The notes: generated from the sequence alone by a model not told the origin. DNA of 64,000 nucleotides from Trichoplax adhaerens (GCF_000150275.1 NW_002060949.1:3866499-3930498); one strand, 5' to 3'. Counted from the stretch's first letter, positions 48,433-61,950 are shown. Numbers and translations are program-made.

Positions 48433-50146
48433 TTATGGTGCAGTTTGATAGGTCGTAGCTATACAGGTATGATACATTAAAGAATAGTATTCTACTAAAC
48501 TCTTTAGGGAAACATTTTCTTCCTTCAGCTGGTCAGTCAGCTTATGGAGCTAGATTAAGATTAAAAGGGAATAAGAATTTTTTTGCCATGAAGGCTCAAT
48601 AGATTAACGCAGTACAATAATAAAATTCTGAATATTTTAGTAAGGTAGACTGCAAAGTCAGAAAGTCTACTACGATTACAGCTTTCTCGTTTATACGTAT
48701 AGTATGCTTATATGTATTATATAGAATATCTACAAAGAAAATTTTTACCTCTTCATTTTCCTCTAAGGTTTTGGATAGGGCTGTCTTCGTTTCCTGAGCA
48801 ACAGTCTGCCAGTATGAGTCCGGTACTTTATCTAATTCATTATTTAATAAATAAGGAAATATACACACTTGTATGTAGATTAATAGAGGTTAAAGAAAAA
48901 CTTAGCGCCATACAGCGCATCCTACAGTATACCAATCCTTTAATTTGTCTTATTAATGAATAACGATATTGAACCAACCAGAGCATAGCATGTTCTCAAC
49001 GTTCTCGATAGTAGCTGGTACTGTCATCTAGTGAAGGAGATAAAATGCATCATTTCAAAGCTGCACAGGAAATACCAGATCAGTACTTTCCTAGCTAGCG
49101 CAGTGGATTAGTAAACTACGACTATTTCTACTATAATTTATACGATATCTTGTAAAAATATGCAGTAGACGATGGAGCAGGGGTCGCAATGCAAACTATA
49201 AATCCTGATGAGTAAATTCTACAGTATCGGCAAACGTTATACTATAATACACACTGCAACAGACTTTTGGAGTATAAAGCGTAGGTAGAAGTTTGTACGA
49301 TGGAGGTTTATTCCTTCAAAAGTAATTTAGGCGCAAAATTTCATTTCTTTTGAGATACAGCATGTTGATAATTAAAATTTAGCGAATTCAGGAAACAGGC
49401 TTGGAATAACGTTACAATTTGTTTGTATCGGGCAACTGTTTGCTAGATAGCTACAGCAGACACTCTTCGCCATAGTTGACGAATCAACAAAAAGTTACGA
49501 TGAGTAAGTGTTTGAGGTGATAGTTTCTACAATACATGTTCCTTCTTTAATGATACAGTACCAATTATAATTTTCTGTTCGCGATAAATCACGCCTGCGA
49601 GGGTGGCAGACAAATATCATCACAAGTGTCTACCATTTGTATCCTACTGTACATACTATAGAATTTTCTTGACTATTTTCACGATCACTTGTAGTCAACA
49701 GATCGACAGTAATATTCAACTCCTACAGTTTTTATCGACTTTTTATCCTATTTTCGTCCTGTTGATAAACTACCACAGATCGTACTGGAATAAGTAACAA
49801 TTGGATACTTTGGTCGTTGTTATTAGGCAAGATTTCTACCTACCTGTTTATCATGTTTTGCTCGACGAGCACCACCAGAAATTTTGTTCTTTTTAGGAGG
49901 GTGGCTTGCTTTCCTTTTACGTGATATTTGATAATTATCACAGTTGAGTAATGGCAAAGGTTGTAAGACATCTCTCTTTCTTCTATTATGAACCTATTGA
50001 TAGTTTAAGAACATGGAAAATTTTAAAGCGAATGGAAGAGCACCGAAGCATGTGCTGGCAGCAGGGCAAGCGTGCTGCATGCCTATTTAGCTTTTACCTT
50101 GGTACTCAATATTACTATCAATAGCTTATGAAGATCATACCTCCAT
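48433..50146 (-). CDS. Geminin-family protein (about 119 aa, 4 exons)
   Basis: Minus-strand exons: 50146-50141 (ATG GAG, then gtatga), 49993-49840 or 49844, 48831-48749, 48549-48433. The diagnostic part is VPDSYWQTVAQET...ALSKTLEENEE joined in phase 0 to LHKLTDQLKEENVSLKSLVE. This is the geminin coiled-coil signature: YW, then AL..L.ENE.LHK, then a leucine-zipper-like run. The N-terminal exon is basic (SRKRKA, PPKKNK), consistent with nuclear import, with RRKRDVLQPL near the start. Geminin binds and inhibits the licensing factor Cdt1; its relatives Multicilin and GEMC1 drive multiciliation. Compared with vertebrate geminin the coiled coil is about seven residues, one heptad, shorter and the protein lacks a long acidic tail. 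The exon 2/3 phases agree only if the second of two adjacent donors (cag-gtag|gtag) is used, or if there is a missed small exon. The two-codon first exon is tentative. Confidence 0.75.
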
Positions 50147-52785
50147 TCTATTCCTAATGTCAAGATTTTTGTTGTTATTTGCCGTAGAAAACCACAAGAT
50201 GATAAGGCGTTTCAAGATTATTCAAACTCTATCAAAGATTTTCAATCTACTACTTCTAAATGGAGCCAATCTGAACAATTTCAAATCTCGCGCCTGTTTT
50301 ATACCTGGTGGACGAGCCTTGTCCTACTGTCTTGTACTGTAGTCAGACTGATTCACTGTTACCGTATGAAAATTAATACTGTACTGTATTAGCAAGATTT
50401 AGTACTGTATCTATATTGGTACTGGATCAGGGGCTACTAGGACGAAAGAGACTGACCGGATATTGCACTGGACGTACGGACGGATGCAAGCTATAGAACT
50501 ACAGTAAAAAGTCTGTTGTGAAGACTATAGAAGTAAAAGAAAAAGGTAAATTTGAAAATAATTATTCATCTTTAATTCTAACAAATGAGATACTGTACGC
50601 TTTTCTTTCTATTCATCAGGCTGTACAGCGTTAGAATACGATTCGAATGATGTAAGTTTGATTTATGTTGGTTGGTGAACTGAGAAGATACTAAGGTTGA
50701 GTATAATACTACCATGGTGTGCAATGTAGGAATAGACTAACGCGCATTACTGTTTGAGTAGCAATATTTTTTTACTATAGATATCAAGCTCCGTTCATGG
50801 CGATGCTGTAATCAATGAAGGAATTCGAAAAAATTCCCGATTATCCGTAAACTTAACATAAAATTCAATAAACGTCCTGATATAAACTGCCTATGATGCA
50901 GCACTACAGTAAGCTCAGGCACGTTTAAAAGAAAATTTAGAGTGCAATAGTGCAAAACACTACGCATCTACAGCGATTAAAGAAAAATACTTTGACCTCT
51001 CAACTCTCTTGATGCAAATGGCTGTGATCTTGGTTACTGTACTATCTGACATTGCCCCCCCCCCAATTTTTGTACGTATTTTACTAGTCCAATAGCCCAT
51101 GATTAATGTTAACGCTTTATTGATGTATGCTTCTATGAAATCTATCTGATAACAAGAACTAAAGTCATGATTGATTGTTATTAAATCATAATTTTCGCTA
51201 TTTTGCAGAAAGTAATTGGTTGTTGTCTACCACTCTGAGATACTATCCCAATATTTTAATCCGTGTACTGTATATTATTGTATTGCAATAAAAAGAATAG
51301 AGTACAATATTTTATTTATTTATATTGCCAAAAGGGCCTATGCACTGTACACTAGACCCAACTATCTAGGTCTGCTCAGGTTACAATATCAAGACAGCAG
51401 GATGTATTATTGATATGTCTTCACGAGTTCTCATTCTTTCATGTCATTACATTACGGTAGGCCGTTGATCAAATATCTACTGTCATTCACGATATTATCA
51501 CACAGCAATCTTGAAAGTCATCGATGTGTTAAAAATGAGCAAAATGTTGACTTATTTGGCTATGCAGTCTAGAAATTCCTTACATATTGTATGACATCTA
51601 TTTGAACTTTGCACTGTGTTTTCAGAAAGTTCTCCTTGTTTATTGAAATTATTTCAGTATGGCATAAAGAGTACTGGGATTGCATTGATCTTTCTGCTGT
51701 CAGTCAGTATCCAGCTGCGACTTGATACTGTCGATTCCTGTAGACTAAATTTTGGTAATCTTAAAAGGTCGACAACTAAATCTGATTGTTTTCTTGTTGT
51801 TACTGTTGCAACAAATGTTCCTATAAATTACAGTAATTATCAATTTTATGCAAGCTTAGTTAATTAATATTATTAGTCATGGAGGTTGTTCTTACCTCTA
51901 TGGAATGAGGTATTGAAGTGACTTGTTGTGCAAAATAGCCCTTATAAATTGCAATTACATAGCATACGTATGCCATACAATCTATACCAGCAAGCGGTAG
52001 CAATTAGGGGAATTGATGGATTTTGACCATAAATTTTGAAATACTACAAGTGTTTGGTAGATGGTTACACCAAGGCTTGTATAGTGGGTTCTAGCTTCTA
52101 CATTATTATATTTTTTTATGATACGTACTAGAGGGGAATAAATGCAAACCAACACATTCAACATAAGGTCGCAGGCGAAAGGCTTGGCGTTAGAGTATTG
52201 CATTTTATAATTGCAAATGACATATTACAAATTTTATCAATAATATCATTAATACGCGTATTCTAATTATTGGCAAGTATTTGTATAAAACGCATGCCAC
52301 TAATATGGTTAAAATCCTGTTATGCTATAAAACATACAATGCGTGCGGTATATAAAATATCTAGCGACTGAATTAGCACATCAGTATTACTTTATAACAT
52401 GGACTTCTAGTCTATGCTTTATGACAGCTCTAACCAAGTAGAATAGTTCACAACTGCCTGTTGAACTTGAGTTCGTAAATCCGTAACCCATAAGTTATAT
52501 TTCTTTGGCTAAATAATATGATAAGGATATCAATATTTTACTGCTTAAATATCGTATTTATAGGATTAAATGTTTGAATGCTATACCAAAATGACCTCTT
52601 ATCAATTATACAACTTAATTTTACAACATATTCGCACAATTTCACCAACAATGATAACATTACTAATATTGTATTGCAGATATAATAGAATGTCATCATT
52701 TTAACTGGAAATGCATCTAAAATCATCAATTGTAGTCGACGGTAAATTATAAATTTAGATAGACACCATAAATAGACACTAAAGA
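50147..52785. other. Intergenic stretch, no gene seen
   Basis: Upstream of geminin and downstream of the hotdog gene, both on the minus strand. Contains a run of ten C at 51055-51064 and many TACTGTA/TACAGTA words. No exon-like segment was supported. Confidence 0.45.
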
Positions 52786-55034
52786 TTATAATTTTGGTTG
52801 AAAACTCATCCAGTCATCCCGAATCGTCGCTGTCATATAAAATACATCTTGTTGGTGATGTTTTATTAGAAATTGTAAAGTATTATCTTCACTGTCCTGC
52901 CATGTGAAAACGTCCAATATTTGATGCTCCAACGATTCAGCGTAATAATTTGATTGCAAATCAGTTAAGCATGACGGATTAAAGTCATGACCAAAATCGG
53001 TATGATATGCTTTTAGTTGATTTCTAACTACATGGCTTGCAGCGTTAAGGGAATTGCAAAGGTATACCGTCTGATTTGTATGAAAATTCTCATCAATATC
53101 ATCAAATCTTGATTCAAATCGATACTTGCAAGCTTTACTGGGGATTTCTGCTGGAATATTCATCTATAAAAGAAAAATTGATCATGAAATAGATTGCAAG
53201 AATAGTCGGCTACATAACGATTCGTTACTACTAATTTACCTTAATAAATTAAATTACATTAAATACAGTAGAGTAGCGTTAAGTTGTTATACCTACGGTA
53301 TATTAATACTATATTGGCAATAAATGCTTTGGTCATATTACTTTTAGTCAATCAAAATAACAAATGCATGAGACGACTACCTGGAAAATTTTCTTACCTT
53401 GCGTAGATCTACTTTATTAAATAAATTTCTATATCTCTTTTTATGCCAAGGAGGTAATACTTTAAGCTTGCCATCAAACATACAGACAATTTTGGTAAAG
53501 ACATTGAGCAAACAGTGAGACCGATGATATACGTTCTGATTGAACGTAAAAGACGTATTACCGAAGGCTGCCACTTTCACTTCATGTTGTAAGACTGCGT
53601 TCGGAGGTATAGCGAAAAAGTGTTTGTGGACATGAAGGTTCTGTCTAACGGTGAGATACCTGGCACCTTTTGATACTTGTGTCAACGATGCTAAATCTTC
53701 ATAATGAAGCATGGAAGTATTAATGTCTCCAATCATTCTCATGAATGCATTTAAATGCGGATTGCCAAATCGATCCCTGTATAAAGAACAGTGAGAGGTT
53801 GGTACAACGCGACAGTTATCTTCATAATATATTATCGGGACAGAACCAAAGGGTACAATAGCGGCATTCACTTTTGAGTTTAATTTGATGGATGCTCGAC
53901 ATATGTGGTTCGACGATTGAGTCAGTAAAAAATTGAGGGTATTATTATCTTCTCTATCTCTAGTCTGCCAGATATATACCTTGATATCTCCATAAGAAGC
54001 AACATTCATAAGATGAAGTTGTACGTGTTCTATCCGAAGGAGATCATACAGATCATTAATATCTTTCAGTTTTTTATCATTCATGGCATGACAAGCAGCG
54101 TGTTGGCAGAAAATCAGTAAGTTGTTCAATCTTATTGACTGATTAGCGTCCAGATCACTGGGGCGAATCGTAATTGAGTAAGAATAATTGTGCTGTTTAT
54201 TATGTATGTGCCGGTATTCCTGACCATGGACAGTCTATAGGAGCAAAAAGAGATGATTTTTATTACAAACATCAACAGGACGCTAGAATTCCACCTACTA
54301 CAGTATGACAAAGCCAAGAGTCAGTGTTTAACAGGTGGACAGTTTGAGATCGTAGAACTGCATGCAAAAGATGGTAGATCCTCCCATAACATAAAACTCT
54401 ACTTTTAGTAATACTACTCCTACTCCACGCAAAATCATATTCTATCCAGGTAAATTATGATAGATGCATCAATATCACTTTTCAGATAGACTGTGTGATA
54501 GGATTACGTTGGTACGGTTTAGTAAAGTAGCTATGAGTATCCACTTTACAATTTTTTTCACCAAGCTAACCTACGTGAATGCGTTGCATTAAAGGTAAAT
54601 GACATAAAATAGCATCCACCTACCTCGTTTGTTAATAAAAATTTTTCAACCGGCGACATGGGTACCTTAATCATCTTGATGAAGCATATTTGCTCATCTT
54701 GTTTGCGTTTATTCGACGGCCATATTCTACAGGTGAAGTATCTTGATGCGATTTTTTCACTTTCCAATTTAATCAATACATCATACGAACTACCAAACTG
54801 GCAGCGATTAAATGATGGCGATAATGTTATGTCAGTACTTGAAAGAATCCATCGTTGATTGTACAACTCGCTATCATCGACGTTACTTTCATTATGGCAA
54901 TTAAATCGATCAAAATGTTGTTCAATTTGACTATCGATAAAAGCTAACACATTATCCACTCGCAGAGTACCACATCGATTGACAGCATATCCAAGATTCG
55001 TTATGGACTTTAATTCAACTTGAACTTGCATCAT
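52786..55034 (-). CDS. Four-domain hotdog-fold (thioesterase-like) protein (3 exons, 527 aa)
   Basis: Minus-strand exons 55034-54624, 54192-53398 and 53163-52786, all phase 0, with donors GTAGGT and GTAAGA and acceptors AAACAG and TTTATAG. The product reads as four successive units of 110-155 residues. Three carry the 4HBT-like start 'D-x-D/x-G/x-N-x-H/S-x-N' before a long helix: PSDLDANQSIRLNN (about 148-161), RDRFGNPHLNAF (about 275), and DDIDENFHTN (about 420). Each is followed by strands typical of the hotdog sheet, with a repeated theme (GDIKVYIWQT...NTLNFLL; HQILDVFTWQD...NTLQFLI). The first unit (LRVDNVLAFIDSQ, then WILSSTDITLSPSF) lacks the His/Asn motif. Hotdog enzymes hydrolyse or hydrate acyl-thioesters and usually act as dimers, so four covalent domains would supply two pairs. 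Substrate unknown, no signal peptide or membrane segment. Gene structure is fairly sure; fold assignment rests on motif reading only. Confidence 0.68.
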
Positions 55035-55383
55035 GGAAAATCACAATCCTTCCTAATGGCAGGATATCAACTCTCAGCTAGACGACTTGTACACTTTTAC
55101 ACAACAGCAACAGTAAAATCCAAGCTTCAACAAAAAAATCTCAACCCACTGCCGATCACAATCCTATAGCATGGACCTAGCAACGTCTACAATAGGTTCC
55201 AGTTCTACTTATCAATAATCGACGAGCCAATTAGATATTTATTGGCAATTGATTGAATTCCTCTACAGCTTTCTTCTACACGTATCCAATGGGAAAAAGT
55301 ATCGCCAAGATTAGCCTGTACCCAGGAAAAGGCAAATTTATAGCATTCTCCGCTTAATTATAATAATAACTGGAGATGTGTTG
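55035..55383. promoter_or_regulatory. Upstream region of the hotdog gene
   Basis: About 350 bp between the hotdog start codon (minus strand) and the GC-rich cloverleaf block. The promoter is presumably here; no specific element could be identified. Confidence 0.3.
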
Positions 55384-55535
55384 GGGCATACCATAGGGGT
55401 AACGGAATCACGTCGATTCGCGATACGACACACCCCTAGGTGACGATGCAGCTGGTTGCACTTATATGGGATAGACTCCCCGCCTATGCCCGAAATGGGC
55501 GCTGTATAATAGTTTGTATGTGATAGTTTTTTTTT
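55384..55535 (+). ncRNA. Candidate structured RNA: cloverleaf-forming block followed by T9
   Basis: A GC-rich island in AT-rich DNA. Perfect complementary pairs seen by eye: GGGCATA 55384-55390 with TATGCCC 55485-55491 (closing stem); TAGGGGT 55394-55400 with ACCCCTA 55432-55438, containing GTCG 55412-55415 with CGAC 55426-55429; TGCA 55447-55450 with TGCA 55457-55460; GGGA 55468-55471 with TCCC 55477-55480. A competing hairpin GCCC-gaaat-GGGC spans 55488-55500. Nine T at 55527-55535 could end Pol III transcription. The three-arm layout and scattered words in U1-snRNA order (ATACCAT, TTGCACT, CCC.AAATGGG, CTGTATAAT) invite comparison with a U1-like RNA, but a U1 5' end (ACTTACCTG) is absent. 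It could equally be a mobile-element fragment. Confidence 0.3.
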
Positions 55536-58500
55536 ACCGTAAACTATGTTATATTATTCCGTCTATGGATGGGGATGATCGAATTTTGTAGACAATATTT
55601 GATTGTCATCGAGAGAGACAACAAGATTGATTTACAATTGGGAGTAAATAACGAGATTGACAGAGCCAACAGGAACTAATCAAGTGCAACAACGGAGAGA
55701 AATAAGCGATACCACCAACTGATTATAGGAGAGTTAGTTCTAGCTATGGTTGAGCAATCTGACTGGGTAGGAATAGCGAGCATGTTTGCTATTGCTTATT
55801 TACAGACTTTAGCTAGCATACTACACTACAATCACGTTTACACTTTAGAAATGAACGATTCTGGTAGGATTTTTTTGATCCTATCGAAATACTCGTAGGT
55901 TGGCTATACCATTGCACAATTTGCTAAATAATTCAATTCAATATCATCATACTTGGATTACTATCGCATCGATATCTTATATACTGTAGGTTTGATCGAA
56001 GCTGGTCATCAATAGATCAGTCTATTCGTGTAATAGTATAGTGCGCAATGATATGCTTATTTTGCATTCGGTTTACCATCAAGCTATTGATATCCTCAAC
56101 TGAAGTAGGTATGATGTAGTGGCCGATGTACAGCAGGATTTATATCACTTGTCTGGGATTTTCCTTTTCAGATTTGAAACCAAAATTAGTGCCGGAATCT
56201 TTCATACAAAGCAATAAAGTAATTATGGGCTTTAAACACTAGAGTCATAAATTTGAATTCTAGCTGTGATTGGATTTTTTTAATCGGCCGTTCTCATCAC
56301 TTCTTACTGTGATGTCTACGGGGCTTCACTGCTATTTATTTATAAATGATCTATATCAACAACAAATAATTATTTATATTATACAGTACAGTATGTGCTA
56401 GTGGAGACCTCCCATCTTTGCTCAGAAGTAATACCCATCTCACTATTGACGATGATGTTCTAACAGGGTCATGGCATACATAAAACGTTAGAAACGCAAG
56501 ATCAAGTAGGTTTGACAGCTAAATCTACTGTTTTAACCAATGTCTTGTACCAAAACAACGGAATGATCTTACGAGATATGCGATCATCGGTTGCATATCA
56601 GTCAAGTTCGATAGCTGATCTATCCTATCGTACTATGCATACTGAAGTTGCTCGGAAAATTGAACTGTGTTACTATCTTTACAGAACAATCTCAAATTAA
56701 TCTCGATGAGCATTAAACCAAATTGTTCGTAGTTAAACTTGGAAAATAATAATGACAATTTTAATTATCAAACTTGATTGTAAAATATTACTATTGGCAA
56801 GGATATTCCTTTGATAAACATACGTATGCGGATTAATCATGATAAATCTTGTACCAACCTAGCTTGAATACGAAACCTTGTATTGGCTAGGATATGCCAA
56901 CGATATATACGCGTATGCTTAAATTACGTGCTATAAATCCTATAGGTACCGACTAACTTTCATCACTATGCCTGCTTCTTGGCTCGTTGATTCATCCTGC
57001 TCATGGGAATGCATAAATCGAATTCTAATGAATGATTGCTACCATCAGGTTATACAAGTAAATATTTATATGGCTTAATAGATTGCAGCTGCGATAGTGA
57101 CTTGCAGCTAATATTTCAATCTATACTTATTCAGTACTAGTGCTTCAGTATGAGGTATATCGGCACTGTTTACTGCTATATTTCATAACCATCCAAGAAA
57201 ACTATTTGCAAATTTATAACGAGATTCCTGAGTTGTTGATGATAAATTCCAAAGATTAAATTGGAATAGAAATACTTCAACGTGTACGTACTGTTTACCG
57301 AAATTGTTTAAGGTAGTTGCAGTTTGGTAACATCTGCCGATAAATATTGTTCAAACATTATTTTTTTCTGTGTTGCTACATTTTTTTGGAAACATATCCT
57401 AAACTAAATACTTCTTTTCTATACGCTTACATTCAAAAATATGAGTAAGTATATGATATTTTTAAACATTTTGGAACATTGTTGCCAATGGCAGTATTTA
57501 TCGTAGTTTACTAATAAGTTAATCGGCAACAATACCGTAGAATTTCAGCTTCTATTCAAATTCCTATTATGCTTTTAATTAATTACTGGAATAAGGTAAT
57601 TCCTGTCTATAATTTTATTATAGTTGAAATCATCTAGGAAATTAAATTTTTCCCTTCTATAGCTTTTATATTCAGGTACTAATAACGTCCTCCTAATAAC
57701 TGAATGTCTAAAAATATTAATCAAAAGTGAAAAAAAATTCTTATAATCAAGTCATATTAATACGATTTAATATTTTCATCATAATTATTAACTCTGCTTA
57801 CCGAAAATAATCTATTAATCAAAACAAGCAGCTTCCAACTTATTTGCAAAAATAATAAATTTGAACTATAAATCAAGATTAGTTTGTATTTATTAAATGG
57901 ATTAAATTTGATATCGTCTAGAAGCCGTAGGAGATGAGTTTTTAATTTAAAATTTTTAACAATATATTTCAATCTCTAACAATAAATCAGCTTTCTATTT
58001 TCACAGATAGTAATACAGCGAAGATAACACTTCATCTAATTGCTTTTCCTATGTCATTATTAACATTATCTATTGTAAATGATAATTTAGATGCTACCGA
58101 TTTGAGTGTTCAGTTTAGTTCGTTTAAGCTTCGTTTATGGGTATTAACAATGGCAAATTAATACTGTATTTTATAGGAATTAATTAAAGGTAATTACAAT
58201 ATCTATGTGAGCTAAATAAAATCGCATAATACTATTGTAGTTGCTATAAGCCTTTCATAGATATTATTGTTATTTGTTACGCAAGATGGTAAATATGAAA
58301 TCAAAATACGATAATGCATTTACAATTTACTCGTATAATTGTTGGGCTGCATTTGTAAAATTAAGGTAGAAGCTATTAATCTGCAGTATTTTGGTCTACT
58401 AATGACCAACTAAATAATAACGTAGTCCCTTTTTACCAGAATTAGTGACAAGATGTCAATAGCATTATAGACATCATCTGGACTATCACTACGGTACATA

Positions 58501-60760
58501 GAAATGGATAATTGCATTTCGTGAACGGCATAACAGTAATACAAGTTAAATTTAAATCTACGATACATGTAATTCATGCTTATAGGATTACGGGATTAAT
58601 GATATTTACACAATGATAGTCTCAATACTGGACGGAATTATTTTCAATATTATCAATTTTTTATCCAGATGGTAAATATTTTTATGAGACTTTTTTATTT
58701 CAAACATATCTTTAATCCTTAATGAAGGTACAAAGTAGAATGAGCTAAACACTCAACAATTAATTAAATATTATTAAGTAAAAAATGCTGATAGCTAGCT
58801 AGATTTCTGCTATTGAAGAGCTTTACTACTTTGATGAACTTATTCCATGAAAAACAATTGCCTTCACCTCTGCACAAATCTGCCCACATCAGGAATTTGG
58901 CAATTTGCAGTTATATTATATCTAAGCCTTTCAACCAACATTAGGTAATGATTTGATACTGTTTAGATGTAAGGTGTTGAATATAGATATGACCACTCAA
59001 TAAGTAAAGTTAATATTAAGTCACCCTCTAGGCTTACCTATTACAGTAACGCTTTTTATTTCTATATCACAAATTCCTAAATGATACCATCATCCAATTA
59101 TTTTATTCCCTATTAATATGACTATTATACTGTTAACTGTAAATATGGTTAAATTACTTGTATAGTCTACTTATTACAAATCAGTTGATTTCAATGACTT
59201 TCTTGATGATAAAATATCCGCTTTTTATGTACATAACTAGATGTTGTGATTCATCATTACATCATCACTCGTCTTGCATCTATCATATTTAGGCTTGTAT
59301 GACAAGACCTTCTGTCAAATCGATCATTACAACTAAATCATTTATTACATACATCCATTAACAATGATCTATTCCTATATTAACCGAATTGTTCAGCAGC
59401 GTTGAATGCTTGATTTATTTTTACTTTTTATTCAATCCTTTGCAATTATCTGGATATAATTTTTCTATTCATTCCTGACATCAGTTAATCTATGGTAGGA
59501 ATAAATATTATATAGCATTATTAAAGTACTAGCTATGAACCAACAGCCATTTAGTTTTCGTAATATTCTGATCCTGTCTACAATACCCTAAGAATAAGTG
59601 ACTGGACGTAATATACGTATATAATAGATAAATAGAAGAAAATTTTTCTTTACTTTAAAAGCTTAATATACTTCATGTAGTGATTTCGTTCGTTTTCTTT
59701 GTAGTTATCATAACGTTGCAGCTCTAATGATGATTACTATATAACGTTTTTCTATCGTTTGCTTTATTGACACTGATAGTTATAGTACTGATTTGGAGGA
59801 TGATTTATGGAGTCAATACTTTCATTTCTTGATTTTCTCCAGATTTCTATGGTGATACAACCCTATTATATTTGCAGTTTCTCACCTATAGTCAATTGAT
59901 ATTAGCAATTAATGCATTATCAAAAAATTGCTTCATTCTATTTCTTTTCTCATTAGCCTCTTTAGAGTTGTATGTCTTGATCGTAAGGTGTTGTTGTTTT
60001 CATTAGCTTTCATAATAAAGTAGAAGTAAATAAATACAGCTTTTTACGATAAATCTCAGCATCATATGGATAGCTACGTTACTGTTTATCTATACCCTGT
60101 TTTGTATTATTCTTGCATACCATAAAATTCATACGGTATTAAGCAATGTCGTTCTTATATGATCCTTTAAATATGCCATAATCAATATTACCATTAATGC
60201 AAACTTCAAGAAGTTATTAACAATAGCCGTATTATATTGACGTTCTTATATTAATAAATTTTTATAGTTTTTCACATTTGCTCTAACTTAGTGAAGCATG
60301 TTATAATATCTGAACCTATAATATTTTCTTAGTAACGTAAAAATCTACTTAGAATATTAAATTTGTAAAAGTTGAAGTGAGTTGTGTGTATATATAAATT
60401 AAAAAAGTCCAAGCTAGATGCTATTGAAATAATATTTCAAAAGCTGTGCAGGTTAAACCGATGATTGTTATTATACATATAATGATTGCACAACAGACGT
60501 AGTTTCTAATTTATAGCCCACGCACACAGATTAATCAATATTGTATCTGTAATAAAATATATACTCGTATTGCATATCAATGCTGTTATTACTGAATAAT
60601 TCCCATCTATTATTATCTACACTACTGTAAAATAAAATACAATTTTGCTCGAGATCACCATTTTACGGCTTGCTGGGTACTAGTTGTATTGGATAAAAGC
60701 TGAAATTAAAAATTTTTTGACCGCATAAGTTTATGTTCTGGTTACTTTTGAATGACATTG
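55536..60760. other. Non-genic stretch, no gene seen
   Basis: AT-rich, with only short frames (for example 56512-56700) that lack recognisable features or paired splice sites. Confidence 0.45.
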
Positions 60761-60769
60761 AACAAGCAA

Positions 60770-61380
60770 TATAAAAAAGAATTTTATACTTTCAAGTATA
60801 ACTTATGTTCTACTAAAATTCATAAGATCTGAACATACAGCTGTATAGAAAGTTCATCCTCATGATAGAATTATTATAAAAATTTCTGGGTTTATCTTAA
60901 TCAATAACAGAGATAGGCAAGTATCTGAGTCGGAAAAGTATACCTCCTATTACCCACTGTCTACTGTATGTTCCGAGAGGATAGTAATAGTATGCAATTT
61001 GTAATCATAATTAAATAATATAACAAAAGATAGACTCACTCACGTGAATTAAGAAAGGTACCGGTTGGTTTACGGGTATATTAGTACGTAACAGATATTG
61101 AAAGAATAAAGACTTTTACTTTCAAGTATAATTTGTATCAGTAGCTTCTAGGATCCATGTGAAGCTGATTGACATCTGCTTAGCCACTTTATCTCTATGG
61201 CGAGACAACATAAAATTTCTGCTTTAGGTTCTATCAATAACAGATATGGAAGTATCTGGATAGAAAAACTATACCTTTCCGACCCAGTATAGTCTATATG
61301 CTTTATTGTAGGTTTTCATAACAAATTAATAATAATCCATAATTTGCAATTGCATTTAATGATATAACTAGGGACAAGCT
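60770..61380. repeat. Diverged direct duplication, about 320-bp period
   Basis: TACTTTCAAGTATAA occurs near 60787 and 61116. Shared downstream blocks are ATCAATAACAGA[GT]AT...GAAGTATCTG or GCAAGTATCTG, and TATACCT. Similarity is patchy, so this is an old duplication. Confidence 0.6.
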
Positions 61381-61950
61381 AGCCCATACGAATTATAAAC
61401 AGTATTAGTTGACACTTGATACAAACGATTTAATTATTCTTTAGGCCAAAAACTGAATCATCAATCTTTCATTCAAGTATTCTATTGCGGATATATTTAA
61501 TTATGTACCGTATCTAAACTTCATCGGCCTATTGAAAATACTTTTTTCTGGTAATTTTATAAGGCTATTGATATCGTGACTGCTAGGCTAGTATTGCGAG
61601 ATAATATTATTCTTAAGTATTAATGTCTTTAACTATTCATAATTTTTGACAGCTATCTCGTATCGTCGTACCGGTATTTGATAGATTGATATGATACGGC
61701 ATAGATATGTTTATTAGTTAACTACGTTACACTGTAAAGGGGCATCTCAAGAATATGATCGAAATGTTAGATAAGATGCACGTACTCGTACTAATGATAG
61801 AGTATATAACGAGCAGGAAAAAATAAATAAAGGGGTTATTTTTTATCTTTAATTTTGACCACCTTAAGAAAGACTGAAGATTATTTATTGCAGACTCAGC
61901 GCGATTCAGCATACTTCAGAAAATATTCAAGCTGAATCACGACATTTGAT

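Noticed and set aside
51055-51064. Run of ten C
   Set aside because: Single homopolymer with no associated structure.
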